Shown here piece after piece: positions 1 to 5,653 of a DNA stretch of 8,887 nt (position 1 is its first letter; each line of letters opens with the position of its first letter). The DNA comes from Paracoccaceae bacterium (lineage in GTDB: Bacteria; Pseudomonadota; Alphaproteobacteria; Rhodobacterales; Rhodobacteraceae): the NCBI GenBank assembly GCA_007129775.1, contig SKUV01000198.1, forward strand, positions 1-8,887. Reading direction: 5' to 3'. A program made the translations under genes and the position numbers. The notes below the pieces were generated by a model, which saw only the letters and a list, made by a program, of their open reading frames with translations, was not told the DNA's origin and did not search any database.

Positions 1-1047
1 AACATCCATATCGAGGACCTGCGCGAGGAATTCGTGCGCGATTTCGTCTTTCCGATGTTCCGGGCCAACGCGGTCTACGAGGGGCTTTATCTTCTGGGCA
101 CCTCCATCGCGCGGCCGCTCATCTCCAAGCGGCTGGTGGAAATCGCCGAGGCCACGGGCGCCGATGCGGTCGCCCATGGCGCGACCGGCAAGGGCAACGA
201 TCAGGTGCGGTTCGAATTGTCGGCCTATGCGCTCAACCCGTCAATCAAGGTGATCGCGCCGTGGCGGGAATGGGATCTTACCAGCCGCACGAAGCTGCTG
301 GAATTCGCCGAGGCGCATCAGATCCCCATCGCCAAGGACAAGCGCGGCGAGGCGCCGTTTTCGGTCGATGCGAACCTGCTGCACACCTCCTCGGAAGGCA
401 AGGTGCTGGAAGACCCGGCCGAAGAGGCGCCCGGCTACGTCCATCAGCGCACGGTCGATCCCGAGGACGCGCCCGACACGCCCGAATTCGTCGAGATCAC
501 CTTCGAGAAGGGCGATCCGGTGGCGATCGACGGTGCGGCCCTGTCGCCCGCCGAAATCCTGACGGCGCTGAACGAGCTTGGCCGCCGGCACGGGATCGGG
601 CGGCTGGATTTCGTGGAAAACCGTTTTGTCGGCATGAAATCGCGCGGGGTCTACGAAACCCCGGGCGGCACGATCCTTCTGGAGGCGCATCGCGGGATCG
701 AGCAGATCACGCTCGACAGCGGCGCCGGGCATCTGAAGGATTCGATCATGCCGCGCTATGCGGAACTGATCTACAACGGCTTCTGGTTCTCGCCCGAACG
801 CGAGATGCTTCAGGCCCTGATCGACAAGAGCCAGGAGCATGTGACCGGGACGGTGCGGCTCAAGCTCTACAAGGGGCTGGCGCGGACGGTGGGCCGCTGG
901 TCGGATCACAGCCTCTATTCCGAGGCGCATGTCACCTTCGAGGATGACGCCGGCGCCTATGACCAGAAGGATGCGGCAGGCTTCATCCAGCTCAACGCGC
1001 TGCGGCTGAAGCTCCTTGCGACACGCAAAAGGCGGCTGGGCCAGTAG
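1..1047 (+). CDS. argG: Argininosuccinate synthase, 5'-truncated by the window edge
   Basis: This enzyme joins citrulline and L-aspartate in an ATP-dependent reaction to give argininosuccinate, the penultimate step of cytoplasmic arginine synthesis. The frame is open from base 1 and encodes 348 residues up to a TAG stop. The family usually has about 400 residues, so roughly the first 50-60, including the N-terminal ATP-pyrophosphatase SGGLDTS loop, lie upstream of the window. Family hallmarks that are visible include EDLREEFVRDFVFPMFRAN near the left edge, the signature GATGKGNDQVRF at visible residues 60-71, the APWREWDL segment, and the late LYNG-like stretch ELIYNGFWFSPE. A GTG at position 34 is in frame but lies inside conserved sequence, so it is not the real start. 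The gene converges on the ectoine operon. There is no T-rich terminator in its own direction, although the hairpin at 1089-1112 lies 41 bases downstream. Identification is very secure. Confidence 0.97.
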   Translation, partial: NIHIEDLREEFVRDFVFPMFRANAVYEGLYLLGTSIARPLISKRLVEIAEATGADAVAHGATGKGNDQVRFELSAYALNPSIKVIAPWREWDLTSRTKLLEFAEAHQIPIAKDKRGEAPFSVDANLLHTSSEGKVLEDPAEEAPGYVHQRTVDPEDAPDTPEFVEITFEKGDPVAIDGAALSPAEILTALNELGRRHGIGRLDFVENRFVGMKSRGVYETPGGTILLEAHRGIEQITLDSGAGHLKDSIMPRYAELIYNGFWFSPEREMLQALIDKSQEHVTGTVRLKLYKGLARTVGRWSDHSLYSEAHVTFEDDAGAYDQKDAAGFIQLNALRLKLLATRKRRLGQ

Positions 1048-1082
1048 GGCGTGCCGCGCGCACCTGCGATGCCTTCAGAATG

Positions 1083-1112
1083 AAAAAACCCGCGCCCCTT
1101 GCGGGGCGCGGG
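1083..1112 (-). terminator. Intrinsic terminator of the ectoine operon
   Basis: A perfect 10-bp stem, CCCGCGCCCC (1089-1098) pairing with GGGGCGCGGG (1103-1112), is closed by a 4-base loop. Six A residues (1083-1088) flank it on the left, so a minus-strand transcript reads a GC-rich hairpin followed directly by UUUUUU. That is the textbook layout of a factor-independent terminator. It lies about 40 bases after the ask stop codon. On the plus strand the hairpin is followed by AAAGGTGG with no T tract, so it should be a poor intrinsic terminator for argG, though the same stem could still act as an RNA 3' end. Confidence 0.88.
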
Positions 1113-1125
1113 AAAGGTGGCCCTT

Positions 1126-1152
1126 CCGGCCGCGCCGCGATGGCACGGCCGG
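1126..1152. repeat. Inverted repeat abutting the ask stop codon
   Basis: CCGGCCG (1126-1132) and CGGCCGG (1146-1152) are perfect 7-bp inverted arms around a 13-base loop. The right arm ends one base before the ask stop codon at 1153-1155. On the minus strand this hairpin would form just after translation ends and upstream of the terminator at 1083-1112. It could stabilise the mRNA 3' end or be chance in GC-rich DNA. No T tract follows it. Confidence 0.4.
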
Positions 1153-2604
1153 TCAGGCGGCAAGCCGTTCAGGCTTGCCCCGACGTTGGTTATCCTCTTC
1201 CACCAGCACCCCGTGCAGGGCGCGGATCGAGTCCTGCATCCGGTCCTTGGGCACGATGAACTGCACATCCACGTCGCGCGTGGTCTTCTGCAGGCTCACC
1301 GGCTCGATCCCGGCGGCATCCAGCGCCTCGAGCCCCCGCGCCATGACCTTGAGGCCCTTGAGGCTGCGCCCGATCACGGCGACCACCGCGAGGTTGCGCG
1401 CCGAGAGCGTGGCGTTGGGGTAGAGTTTCGCCAGATCGCGCTCCACCCGGCGCACGGATTTCAGCGGAGCGTTGACGTAGTGGGTGATGGTGTTCGCGTT
1501 CGAGGTCTTGGACACGATCCAGACCTTGTGGCGCGTCAGCACCTCCAGAATCGCTGCGTCGTAGCCTTTGACGCCAACCATGTCCTGTTCCAGCAATTCG
1601 ACGGCGAAGACGCCGAGCCCGGTGATCATGTCCACCCGCGACGCTTCGGCCTCGGTCGTGTCGATCAGGGTGCCGGGGTCTTCGGGTTCGAAGGCGTTGG
1701 TCACGCGCAGCGGGATGCCAGCGCGGCGCAACTGCTTGGCGGCGCTGGGGTGGATCGCCTCCATCCCCATGTTCGACAACTGGTCGGCCACGTCGTAATT
1801 GGTGCGCCCGATCTTGACCACCGCATCCTCGCCCACGATCTTGGGGTCGGCGCTGGAGAGGTGGAACTCCTTGTGGATGATCGCCTCGGCCGCATCCGTC
1901 TGGACGGCGATGCGCGCGAAGGTCACCTCGGAATAGCCCCGGTCGTAGGCGCGCATCAGCCCTTCCTCGCACTGGGCATAGCCGGTGACGATGGGCAACT
2001 CGCACGTCAGGTCGATCCGCGAAAAGGCATCCTCGATCCGGCTGTCGAGGCTGTGGGTGCTGTCGTCACGCCAGCCCGAAAGATCGACGAAGCGCGCGTT
2101 CACCCCTGCCCGGCGCAGCATCAGCACCGTGGCATAGGCCGAATGCGCCTCGCCCAGACCCGACAGAAGTTCCCGAATCGTGAGCATATGCTCATCGAGC
2201 CGGAAATGCCCGTAGGAGCACAGGCGCTGCAGATCGATCAGGCAAGAGCGCGCGCCGTCGATCCGGTCGCGCACGAACTGGTCGGCCATCATCCGGTCGG
2301 CCTCGTCCTCCAGCACTTCGGTATGGGCGGCCATCATCGCCTCCGCCACCTTTTTCAGCGCGTCGGACCAGCCGGCATCGCTGTCGGCATTGGCGAAAAG
2401 GCCATAAACCCCGGGCGTGCCGGATTTCTTGTGCTCCAACAGCAGGTCGGTGATCCCGCCATAGGCGGAAACGACGAAGATGCGGTTGTAGAGATCAGCG
2501 CCCTTGCGCTGCCCGATCAGCAGCGTGTCGCGCAGTTCTCGCGCCCGCGACATGGACGTTCCGCCGATCTTTTCGACGGTATGCGTGGTTTTCGCGGTGG
2601 TCAT
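1153..2604 (-). CDS. ask: Ectoine-cluster aspartate kinase (Ask_Ect type)
   Basis: The enzyme phosphorylates L-aspartate with ATP to 4-phospho-aspartate, feeding the aspartate-semialdehyde used for ectoine. It has 483 residues. The N-terminal kinase domain opens with KIGGTSMSR (12-20), the Ask_Ect form of the usual KFGGTS lysine motif. RGYSEVTFARIA (222-233) corresponds to the RGGSDTTA block, and SSADPKIVG (250-258) to the TADPR block. Two ACT-type regions follow, about residues 330-390 and 405-470. I chose ATG at 2604 because GAGGGG (2611-2616) sits six bases upstream. An in-frame GTG at 2610 would directly abut that ribosome site. It is the last gene of the operon, 25 bases after ectC, and is followed by a strong terminator. 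Members of this family linked to ect genes are known for altered, weak feedback control. Whether that holds here cannot be read from the sequence. Confidence 0.93.
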   Translation of the reverse strand: MTTAKTTHTVEKIGGTSMSRARELRDTLLIGQRKGADLYNRIFVVSAYGGITDLLLEHKKSGTPGVYGLFANADSDAGWSDALKKVAEAMMAAHTEVLEDEADRMMADQFVRDRIDGARSCLIDLQRLCSYGHFRLDEHMLTIRELLSGLGEAHSAYATVLMLRRAGVNARFVDLSGWRDDSTHSLDSRIEDAFSRIDLTCELPIVTGYAQCEEGLMRAYDRGYSEVTFARIAVQTDAAEAIIHKEFHLSSADPKIVGEDAVVKIGRTNYDVADQLSNMGMEAIHPSAAKQLRRAGIPLRVTNAFEPEDPGTLIDTTEAEASRVDMITGLGVFAVELLEQDMVGVKGYDAAILEVLTRHKVWIVSKTSNANTITHYVNAPLKSVRRVERDLAKLYPNATLSARNLAVVAVIGRSLKGLKVMARGLEALDAAGIEPVSLQKTTRDVDVQFIVPKDRMQDSIRALHGVLVEEDNQRRGKPERLAA

Positions 2605-2629
2605 GTCCACCCCCTCGTATGCGTTCTTG

Positions 2630-3013
2630 TCAATCGGCTGCGGCGTAGGAGCCGTCGGCCTGGTGCACCTCTTTCCCGGTTACGGGCGGGTTGAACACGC
2701 AGGCCAGCACCAGTTCCTCGGAACAGCGCAGCGTATGCTTGTCGTGCTTGTCGAGCGCATACATCACCCCGGGGCGAATTTCGTGCGTCTCGCCCGTGGC
2801 CAGATCGGTGATCGAGCCATGGCCCGAGATGCAATAGACGCTCTCGAAGTGGTTCTTGTAGTGAAACGTATGCTCCGAGCCGGCCTCGATGGTGGTGATG
2901 TGGAACGAAAAGCCCATCCTGTCATCGGCCAGCAACATCCGCACGGAGTTCCAACGCGCGTCCGAGATCGAGCGCGGGCCGGTTTTCAGGTCGTGAAAGT
3001 CGCGAATGATCAT
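2630..3013 (-). CDS. ectC: L-ectoine synthase
   Basis: EctC closes the ring of N-gamma-acetyl-L-2,4-diaminobutyrate with loss of water, giving ectoine in the cytoplasm. The 127-residue protein matches the normal size (about 130) and is a single cupin domain. The three residues known to hold the catalytic iron in characterised EctC are present at the same numbers: Glu57 (in HFESVYCISG), Tyr85 (in PGVMYALDKHD) and His93 (in KHDKHTL). The start is ATG at 3013, giving the typical MIIRDF N-terminus. GGAG at 3021-3024 is seven bases upstream and overlaps the end of ectB. A longer in-frame start at 3049 would add 12 residues unlike the family and is rejected. The ectB stop is only four bases away, so translational coupling is likely. 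ask follows after 25 bases. Confidence 0.97.
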   Translation of the reverse strand: MIIRDFHDLKTGPRSISDARWNSVRMLLADDRMGFSFHITTIEAGSEHTFHYKNHFESVYCISGHGSITDLATGETHEIRPGVMYALDKHDKHTLRCSEELVLACVFNPPVTGKEVHQADGSYAAAD

Positions 3014-3017
3014 GGTG

Positions 3018-4319
3018 CTACTCCGCAGCGATGGAAGGTTTCGGGGCATGTGCGGCGGCGCAGGTCTTGACCGCCGCGGTCAGGATATCGAGCCCCTTGT
3101 TCATCAGCGCGTCGGGCGTTGTCAGCGGCGCGAGGATCTTGACGACCTCGTCATGGGCGCCGGATGTCTCGATGATCAGGCCGTTGCGGAAGCACTCGGC
3201 GCAAATCTCGCCGGCAAGCTCGCCCGAGCCCACGTTGACGCCCTGCATCATGCCGCGCCCGCGCAGGGCCGCCTCGTCCAGACCCAGCAGCCCGGCGATC
3301 GATCTCAGCCGTGCCCGAAGGCGCACGCCCTTGGCCACGACGTCGCGCGACAGGCTGTCATCCTGCCAGAACTTCTCCAGCGCCACGCGCGCGGTGACGA
3401 AAGCGTGCTGGTTGCCGCGGAAGGTGCCGTTGTGTTCGGCCGGCTTCCAGATGTCGAGTTCGGGGCGCAGCAGCAGCGCCGCAAACGGCAGGCCCATCCC
3501 CGACAGCGATTTCGCCAGCGGGATCAGGTCGGGCACGACGCCCATCTCCTCGAAGCTGAAGAAGGTGCCGGTGCGGCCGATGCCGGCCTGAATGTCATCG
3601 GCGATCAGCAGCGCGCCGTGCTTCTTGGCCAGCCGCGACAGGCCCTGCAGGAATTCGGCGCTCGCGGCATTCAGCCCGCCCTCGCCCTGCACCGGCTCGA
3701 TCAGGAACGCCGCCGGCGCATCGATGCCGGAGGAGGGATTGTCGAGCATCGCCTCGATCATCGCCAGCGAATCGACGCCGGGCAGCGCGCCCTCGTAGGG
3801 CATCCGCACCACACCGTGCAGCGCCATGCCACCGCCCGCGCGCTTGCCGGCATTGCCGGTGGCCGCGAGCGCGCCCATGGTCATGCCGTGAAAGCCGTTG
3901 GTGAAGGCCACGATGGTTTCGCGGCCGGTGACCTTGCGCGCCAGCTTCATCGCGGCCTCGACCGCGTTGGTGCCGGTCGGGCCGGTCATCATGATCTTGT
4001 GGTCCATGCCGCGCGGCTTCAGGATCAGCCGCTCGAACGTGTCGAGGAAGGCGGCCTTGGCATCGGTGTACATGTCAAGCCCGTGGGTCACGCCGTCGGC
4101 CATGATATGTTCGACCAGCGCGGCCTTCATGTCGGGGTCGTTATGGCCGTAGTTGAGCGAGGAGCAGCCGGCGAGAAAGTCGATATACTCGCGGCCCTCG
4201 GAATCGGTCATGATGCTTCCGCTGGCCTTGACGAAGACCGTGTCGAAGGCGCGGCAATAGCTGCGAACCTCGGACTCGCGGCGGGAAAACACGGATTTGT
4301 CTGCTGTCTGGGCAGTCAT
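3018..4319 (-). CDS. ectB: Diaminobutyrate--2-oxoglutarate transaminase
   Basis: EctB is a PLP-dependent class III aminotransferase. It moves the amino group of glutamate onto L-aspartate-4-semialdehyde to give L-2,4-diaminobutyrate, the first committed step of ectoine synthesis. The protein has 433 residues, a normal length. Visible family marks are GPTGTNAVEAA (113-123, cofactor phosphate region), NGFHGMTMGALAATGN (141-156), ADDIQAG (240-246, with Asp241 expected against the pyridine nitrogen), and LAKSLSGMGLP (268-278), where Lys270 is the expected Schiff-base lysine. TFRGNQHAFVTA follows further on. The start at ATG 4319 is backed by GAGG at 4327-4330, seven bases upstream. It lies 50 bases after ectA and four bases before ectC. 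The residue pattern is clearly EctB rather than a general ornithine or GABA transaminase, and the neighbours agree. Confidence 0.97.
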   Translation of the reverse strand: MTAQTADKSVFSRRESEVRSYCRAFDTVFVKASGSIMTDSEGREYIDFLAGCSSLNYGHNDPDMKAALVEHIMADGVTHGLDMYTDAKAAFLDTFERLILKPRGMDHKIMMTGPTGTNAVEAAMKLARKVTGRETIVAFTNGFHGMTMGALAATGNAGKRAGGGMALHGVVRMPYEGALPGVDSLAMIEAMLDNPSSGIDAPAAFLIEPVQGEGGLNAASAEFLQGLSRLAKKHGALLIADDIQAGIGRTGTFFSFEEMGVVPDLIPLAKSLSGMGLPFAALLLRPELDIWKPAEHNGTFRGNQHAFVTARVALEKFWQDDSLSRDVVAKGVRLRARLRSIAGLLGLDEAALRGRGMMQGVNVGSGELAGEICAECFRNGLIIETSGAHDEVVKILAPLTTPDALMNKGLDILTAAVKTCAAAHAPKPSIAAE

Positions 4320-4369
4320 GGGGATACCTCGAATGTCTGAACGTGTGGGCGAGCGGTTTCGGCTTCGCG

Positions 4370-4909
4370 TCAGGCGACGCGGCGCAGCGGCTCCGCCATA
4401 CGGATCGTGACCATGTATTCGGTCGCGTGGGCGCCGTCGAAATGGTCATCCTCGCGGAAATGCGGGGCCGATCCGACCGTCGCGCCCATCCGCCGGGCAA
4501 ACTTGCGAAACAGCGCCCAGGATGCGTCGTTGTCGCTGGTGATGGTGGTCTGCATGTCGGTCACGCCGGCGCAGGCATCGCGCCGCACGAGATCCGTGAG
4601 CATCCGCAGCCCCAGCCCGGTGCCGCGTGCCTTGGGCGACACGGCTACCTGCCACACAAAGATCGTGCCGGGGTCGGACGGCGGCACATGGCCGGAAACC
4701 CAGCCCACGACCTCGCCATCCATCTCGGCCAGCACGCAGGTGTCGGCGAAATGATCGCACTGGATCAGATTGCAATACATCGAGTTTTCATCGAGCGGCT
4801 TGCACTCGGAGATCAGCCGCCACACCGCCGCGCCGTCCTCGGCGCACGGTTTTCGGAGCGTGATCGCAGGGCGCGTCATGCGCCGGATATTGTCGGTCTG
4901 GTGGGTCAT
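4370..4909 (-). CDS. ectA: L-2,4-diaminobutyrate N-gamma-acetyltransferase
   Basis: EctA transfers acetyl from acetyl-CoA to the gamma-amino group of L-2,4-diaminobutyrate, making the EctC substrate. It is a 179-residue GNAT-fold enzyme of normal length. The acetyl-CoA motif is VAVSPKARGTGLGLRML (88-104), with the R-G-x-G-x-G turn at 95-100. The family-typical substrate segment LDENSMYCNLIQCDHF (39-54) and TSDNDASWALFRKFA (124-138) are both present. I chose ATG at 4909 because GAGG (4917-4920) is seven bases upstream. A GTG at 4927 and an ATG at 4879 are in frame but lack such a site. It is the first gene of ectA-ectB-ectC-ask. Control is expected from the AT-rich region at 4910-5160, shared with the divergent MarR gene. 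Confidence 0.96.
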   Translation of the reverse strand: MTHQTDNIRRMTRPAITLRKPCAEDGAAVWRLISECKPLDENSMYCNLIQCDHFADTCVLAEMDGEVVGWVSGHVPPSDPGTIFVWQVAVSPKARGTGLGLRMLTDLVRRDACAGVTDMQTTITSDNDASWALFRKFARRMGATVGSAPHFREDDHFDGAHATEYMVTIRMAEPLRRVA

Positions 4910-4939
4910 ATTCTGGCCTCTTACCACGTCGGGGCTGTG

Positions 4940-4968
4940 TAGATAGCTATACTAAGCTAATCAATCAA
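4940..4968 (-). promoter_or_regulatory. Candidate sigma70-type promoter of the ectA operon
   Basis: Reading the minus strand, TTGATT (4968-4963) is followed after 17 bases by TATCTA (4945-4940), 31 bases before the ectA start codon. The -35 box matches the TTGACA consensus at four of six positions and the -10 box at three. An overlapping second TTGATT lies four bases downstream. The region is AT-rich in an otherwise GC-rich window and fits a short leader. The -10 assignment is uncertain because TAGTAT (4954-4949) and TATAGC (4951-4946) also look like -10 boxes but lack well-spaced partners. Confidence 0.45.
4944..4959. promoter_or_regulatory. Candidate MarR-type operator in the ectA promoter
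   Basis: TAGCTATACTAAGCTA is an inverted repeat with perfect 5-bp arms (TAGCT at 4944-4948, AGCTA at 4955-4959) and a 6-base centre. A shorter perfect palindrome, ATAGCTAT, overlaps it at 4943-4950. The 16-bp length is typical of sites bound by MarR-family dimers. It covers the spacer and -10 area of the candidate ectA promoter, where a repressor would block RNA polymerase. Known EctR proteins repress ect operons by binding a pseudo-palindrome over the -10 box. That this site belongs to the neighbouring regulator is inference. Confidence 0.4.
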
Positions 4969-5018
4969 CCCTACAGGACTGTTTTGGCTGCAAAAAAAAT
5001 CACTGGTTGCATTTCCTG

Positions 5019-5024
5019 TTGACA
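5019..5024 (+). promoter_or_regulatory. Possible -35 box for the MarR gene
   Basis: A perfect TTGACA lies 136 bases upstream of the MarR start on the plus strand. No convincing -10 box follows at 16-18 bases. The nearest partial match is ACGAAT at a 15-base spacing (5040-5045). A second weak option is TTGCGT (5086-5091) with CTAAAT (5109-5114) 17 bases later, which would give a shorter leader. Neither can be preferred from sequence alone. Confidence 0.25.
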
Positions 5025-5075
5025 GAAAAACTTTGAAATACGAATGGTTTATCGGGGAAGAAAGTTCCGAATTCG

Positions 5076-5090
5076 CGCAAGAATATTGCG
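5076..5090. promoter_or_regulatory. Second inverted repeat in the ectA/MarR control region
   Basis: CGCAA (5076-5080) and TTGCG (5086-5090) form a 15-bp inverted repeat with a 5-base AT-rich centre. The perfect palindrome CGAATTCG (5068-5075) directly adjoins it. It sits about 70 bases before the MarR start, near the place where that gene's own promoter might be, so it could be an autoregulatory operator. It differs in sequence from the repeat at 4944-4959, which argues against both being bound by the same protein. Confidence 0.3.
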
Positions 5091-5160
5091 TCTGGCGGAT
5101 TTTTTCGCCTAAATTGCGGGCAGTCTGAAAAGGCCTCGCCAGATCAAGAGGTTCCGAGCA

Positions 5161-5634
5161 ATGACGCGGTCCGAAGCCACTCTCGTCGCCTTGCGGCGCA
5201 TCCTGCGCGCCACCGAACAGCACGGCCGCGCGCTTGCCCGGGCCTCCGGGCTGACGCCGGTGCAGATGCGGGTTCTCGCGCTGATCGCGGCCGAAGGCCA
5301 TGCCACGCCCAAGACGCTCGCGGGGCAGATGCGCGTGGCGCAGGCCACCGTGACCGCGCTGATCGACCGGCTGCAGGCCAAGGGGCTGGTGCAGCGCCAG
5401 CGGTCCGAACGCGACCGGCGCCAATCGATCCTGACGCTGACCCCGGAGGGCAGGAGGCTGGCCGAGGCTGCGCCGGACCCGCTGCAGGATCAGTTCGTCG
5501 CCCGGTTCGAGGCGCTGGAGGATTGGGAACAGGCGATGCTGGTCGCCGCGCTGGAGCGCGTGGCGCGGATGCTCAACGCCGCCGAACTGGATGCCGCGCC
5601 GGTGCTCGATCTGGGCGATCTGGGGCGCCAGTAG
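5161..5634 (+). CDS. ectR: MarR-family regulator, probable ectoine repressor EctR
   Basis: This 157-residue protein is a winged-helix DNA-binding regulator of the MarR family. The helix-turn-helix spans about residues 47-77 (TPKTLAGQMRVAQATVTALIDRLQAKGLV). It is followed by the wing RSERDRRQSILTLT (81-94) with the conserved D-R-R turn. Flanking helices at 3-28 and about 105-140 would form the dimer interface. The ATG at 5161 has GAGG (5148-5151) nine bases upstream. The gene is divergent from ectA, with 251 bases between start codons. In halotolerant proteobacteria EctR is a MarR protein lying next to ectABC and repressing it. That role here rests on position and family and is not proven by the sequence. 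The protein ends in a short tail rich in Asp, Ala and Leu (about 143-157). There is no Cys in the protein, so thiol sensing is unlikely. Confidence 0.82.
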   Translation: MTRSEATLVALRRILRATEQHGRALARASGLTPVQMRVLALIAAEGHATPKTLAGQMRVAQATVTALIDRLQAKGLVQRQRSERDRRQSILTLTPEGRRLAEAAPDPLQDQFVARFEALEDWEQAMLVAALERVARMLNAAELDAAPVLDLGDLGRQ

Positions 5635-5635
5635 C

Positions 5636-5653
5636 CGCGCCTGCGCGCGTTTT
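5636..5653 (+). terminator. Weak candidate terminator after the MarR gene
   Basis: CGCGC (5636-5640) and GCGCG (5645-5649) form a 5-bp GC stem with a 4-base loop, followed by TTTT (5650-5653), starting two bases after the MarR stop codon. This is the right order for a plus-strand factor-independent terminator, but both stem and T tract are short. It overlaps the last base of the pgeF stop codon on the other strand. In the minus direction there is no T tract. Confidence 0.4.

Noticed and set aside
34..1047. GTG at 34 as the argG start
   Set aside because: Conserved argG sequence continues upstream to base 1, so the gene is cut by the window edge.
2605..2610. GTG at 2610 as the ask start
   Set aside because: The GAGGGG ribosome site would directly touch this codon. 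ATG at 2604 has correct spacing.
1099..2694. 531-codon plus-strand open frame opposite ask
   Set aside because: It is the antisense shadow of ask in GC-rich DNA. The translation is rich in His, Arg, Gly and Asp without any domain pattern, and the minus strand encodes a clearly conserved enzyme.
3014..3049. Longer ectC start at 3049
   Set aside because: It would add 12 residues unlike EctC and overlap ectB. MIIRDF at 3013 is the family N-terminus and has a good ribosome site.
3006..4340. 444-codon plus-strand open frame opposite ectB
   Set aside because: Antisense shadow of ectB, with low-complexity Gly, His, Arg and Ala composition and no ribosome site or family motif.
4320..4369. Hidden regulatory element or small gene in the ectA-ectB gap
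   Set aside because: The 50 bases hold only the ectB ribosome site. I saw no inverted repeat, T tract or small open frame of note.
4957..5424. 155-codon minus-strand open frame across the ectA/MarR control region
   Set aside because: It is antisense to the MarR gene and then runs through AT-rich regulatory DNA, with no motif or ribosome site supporting it.
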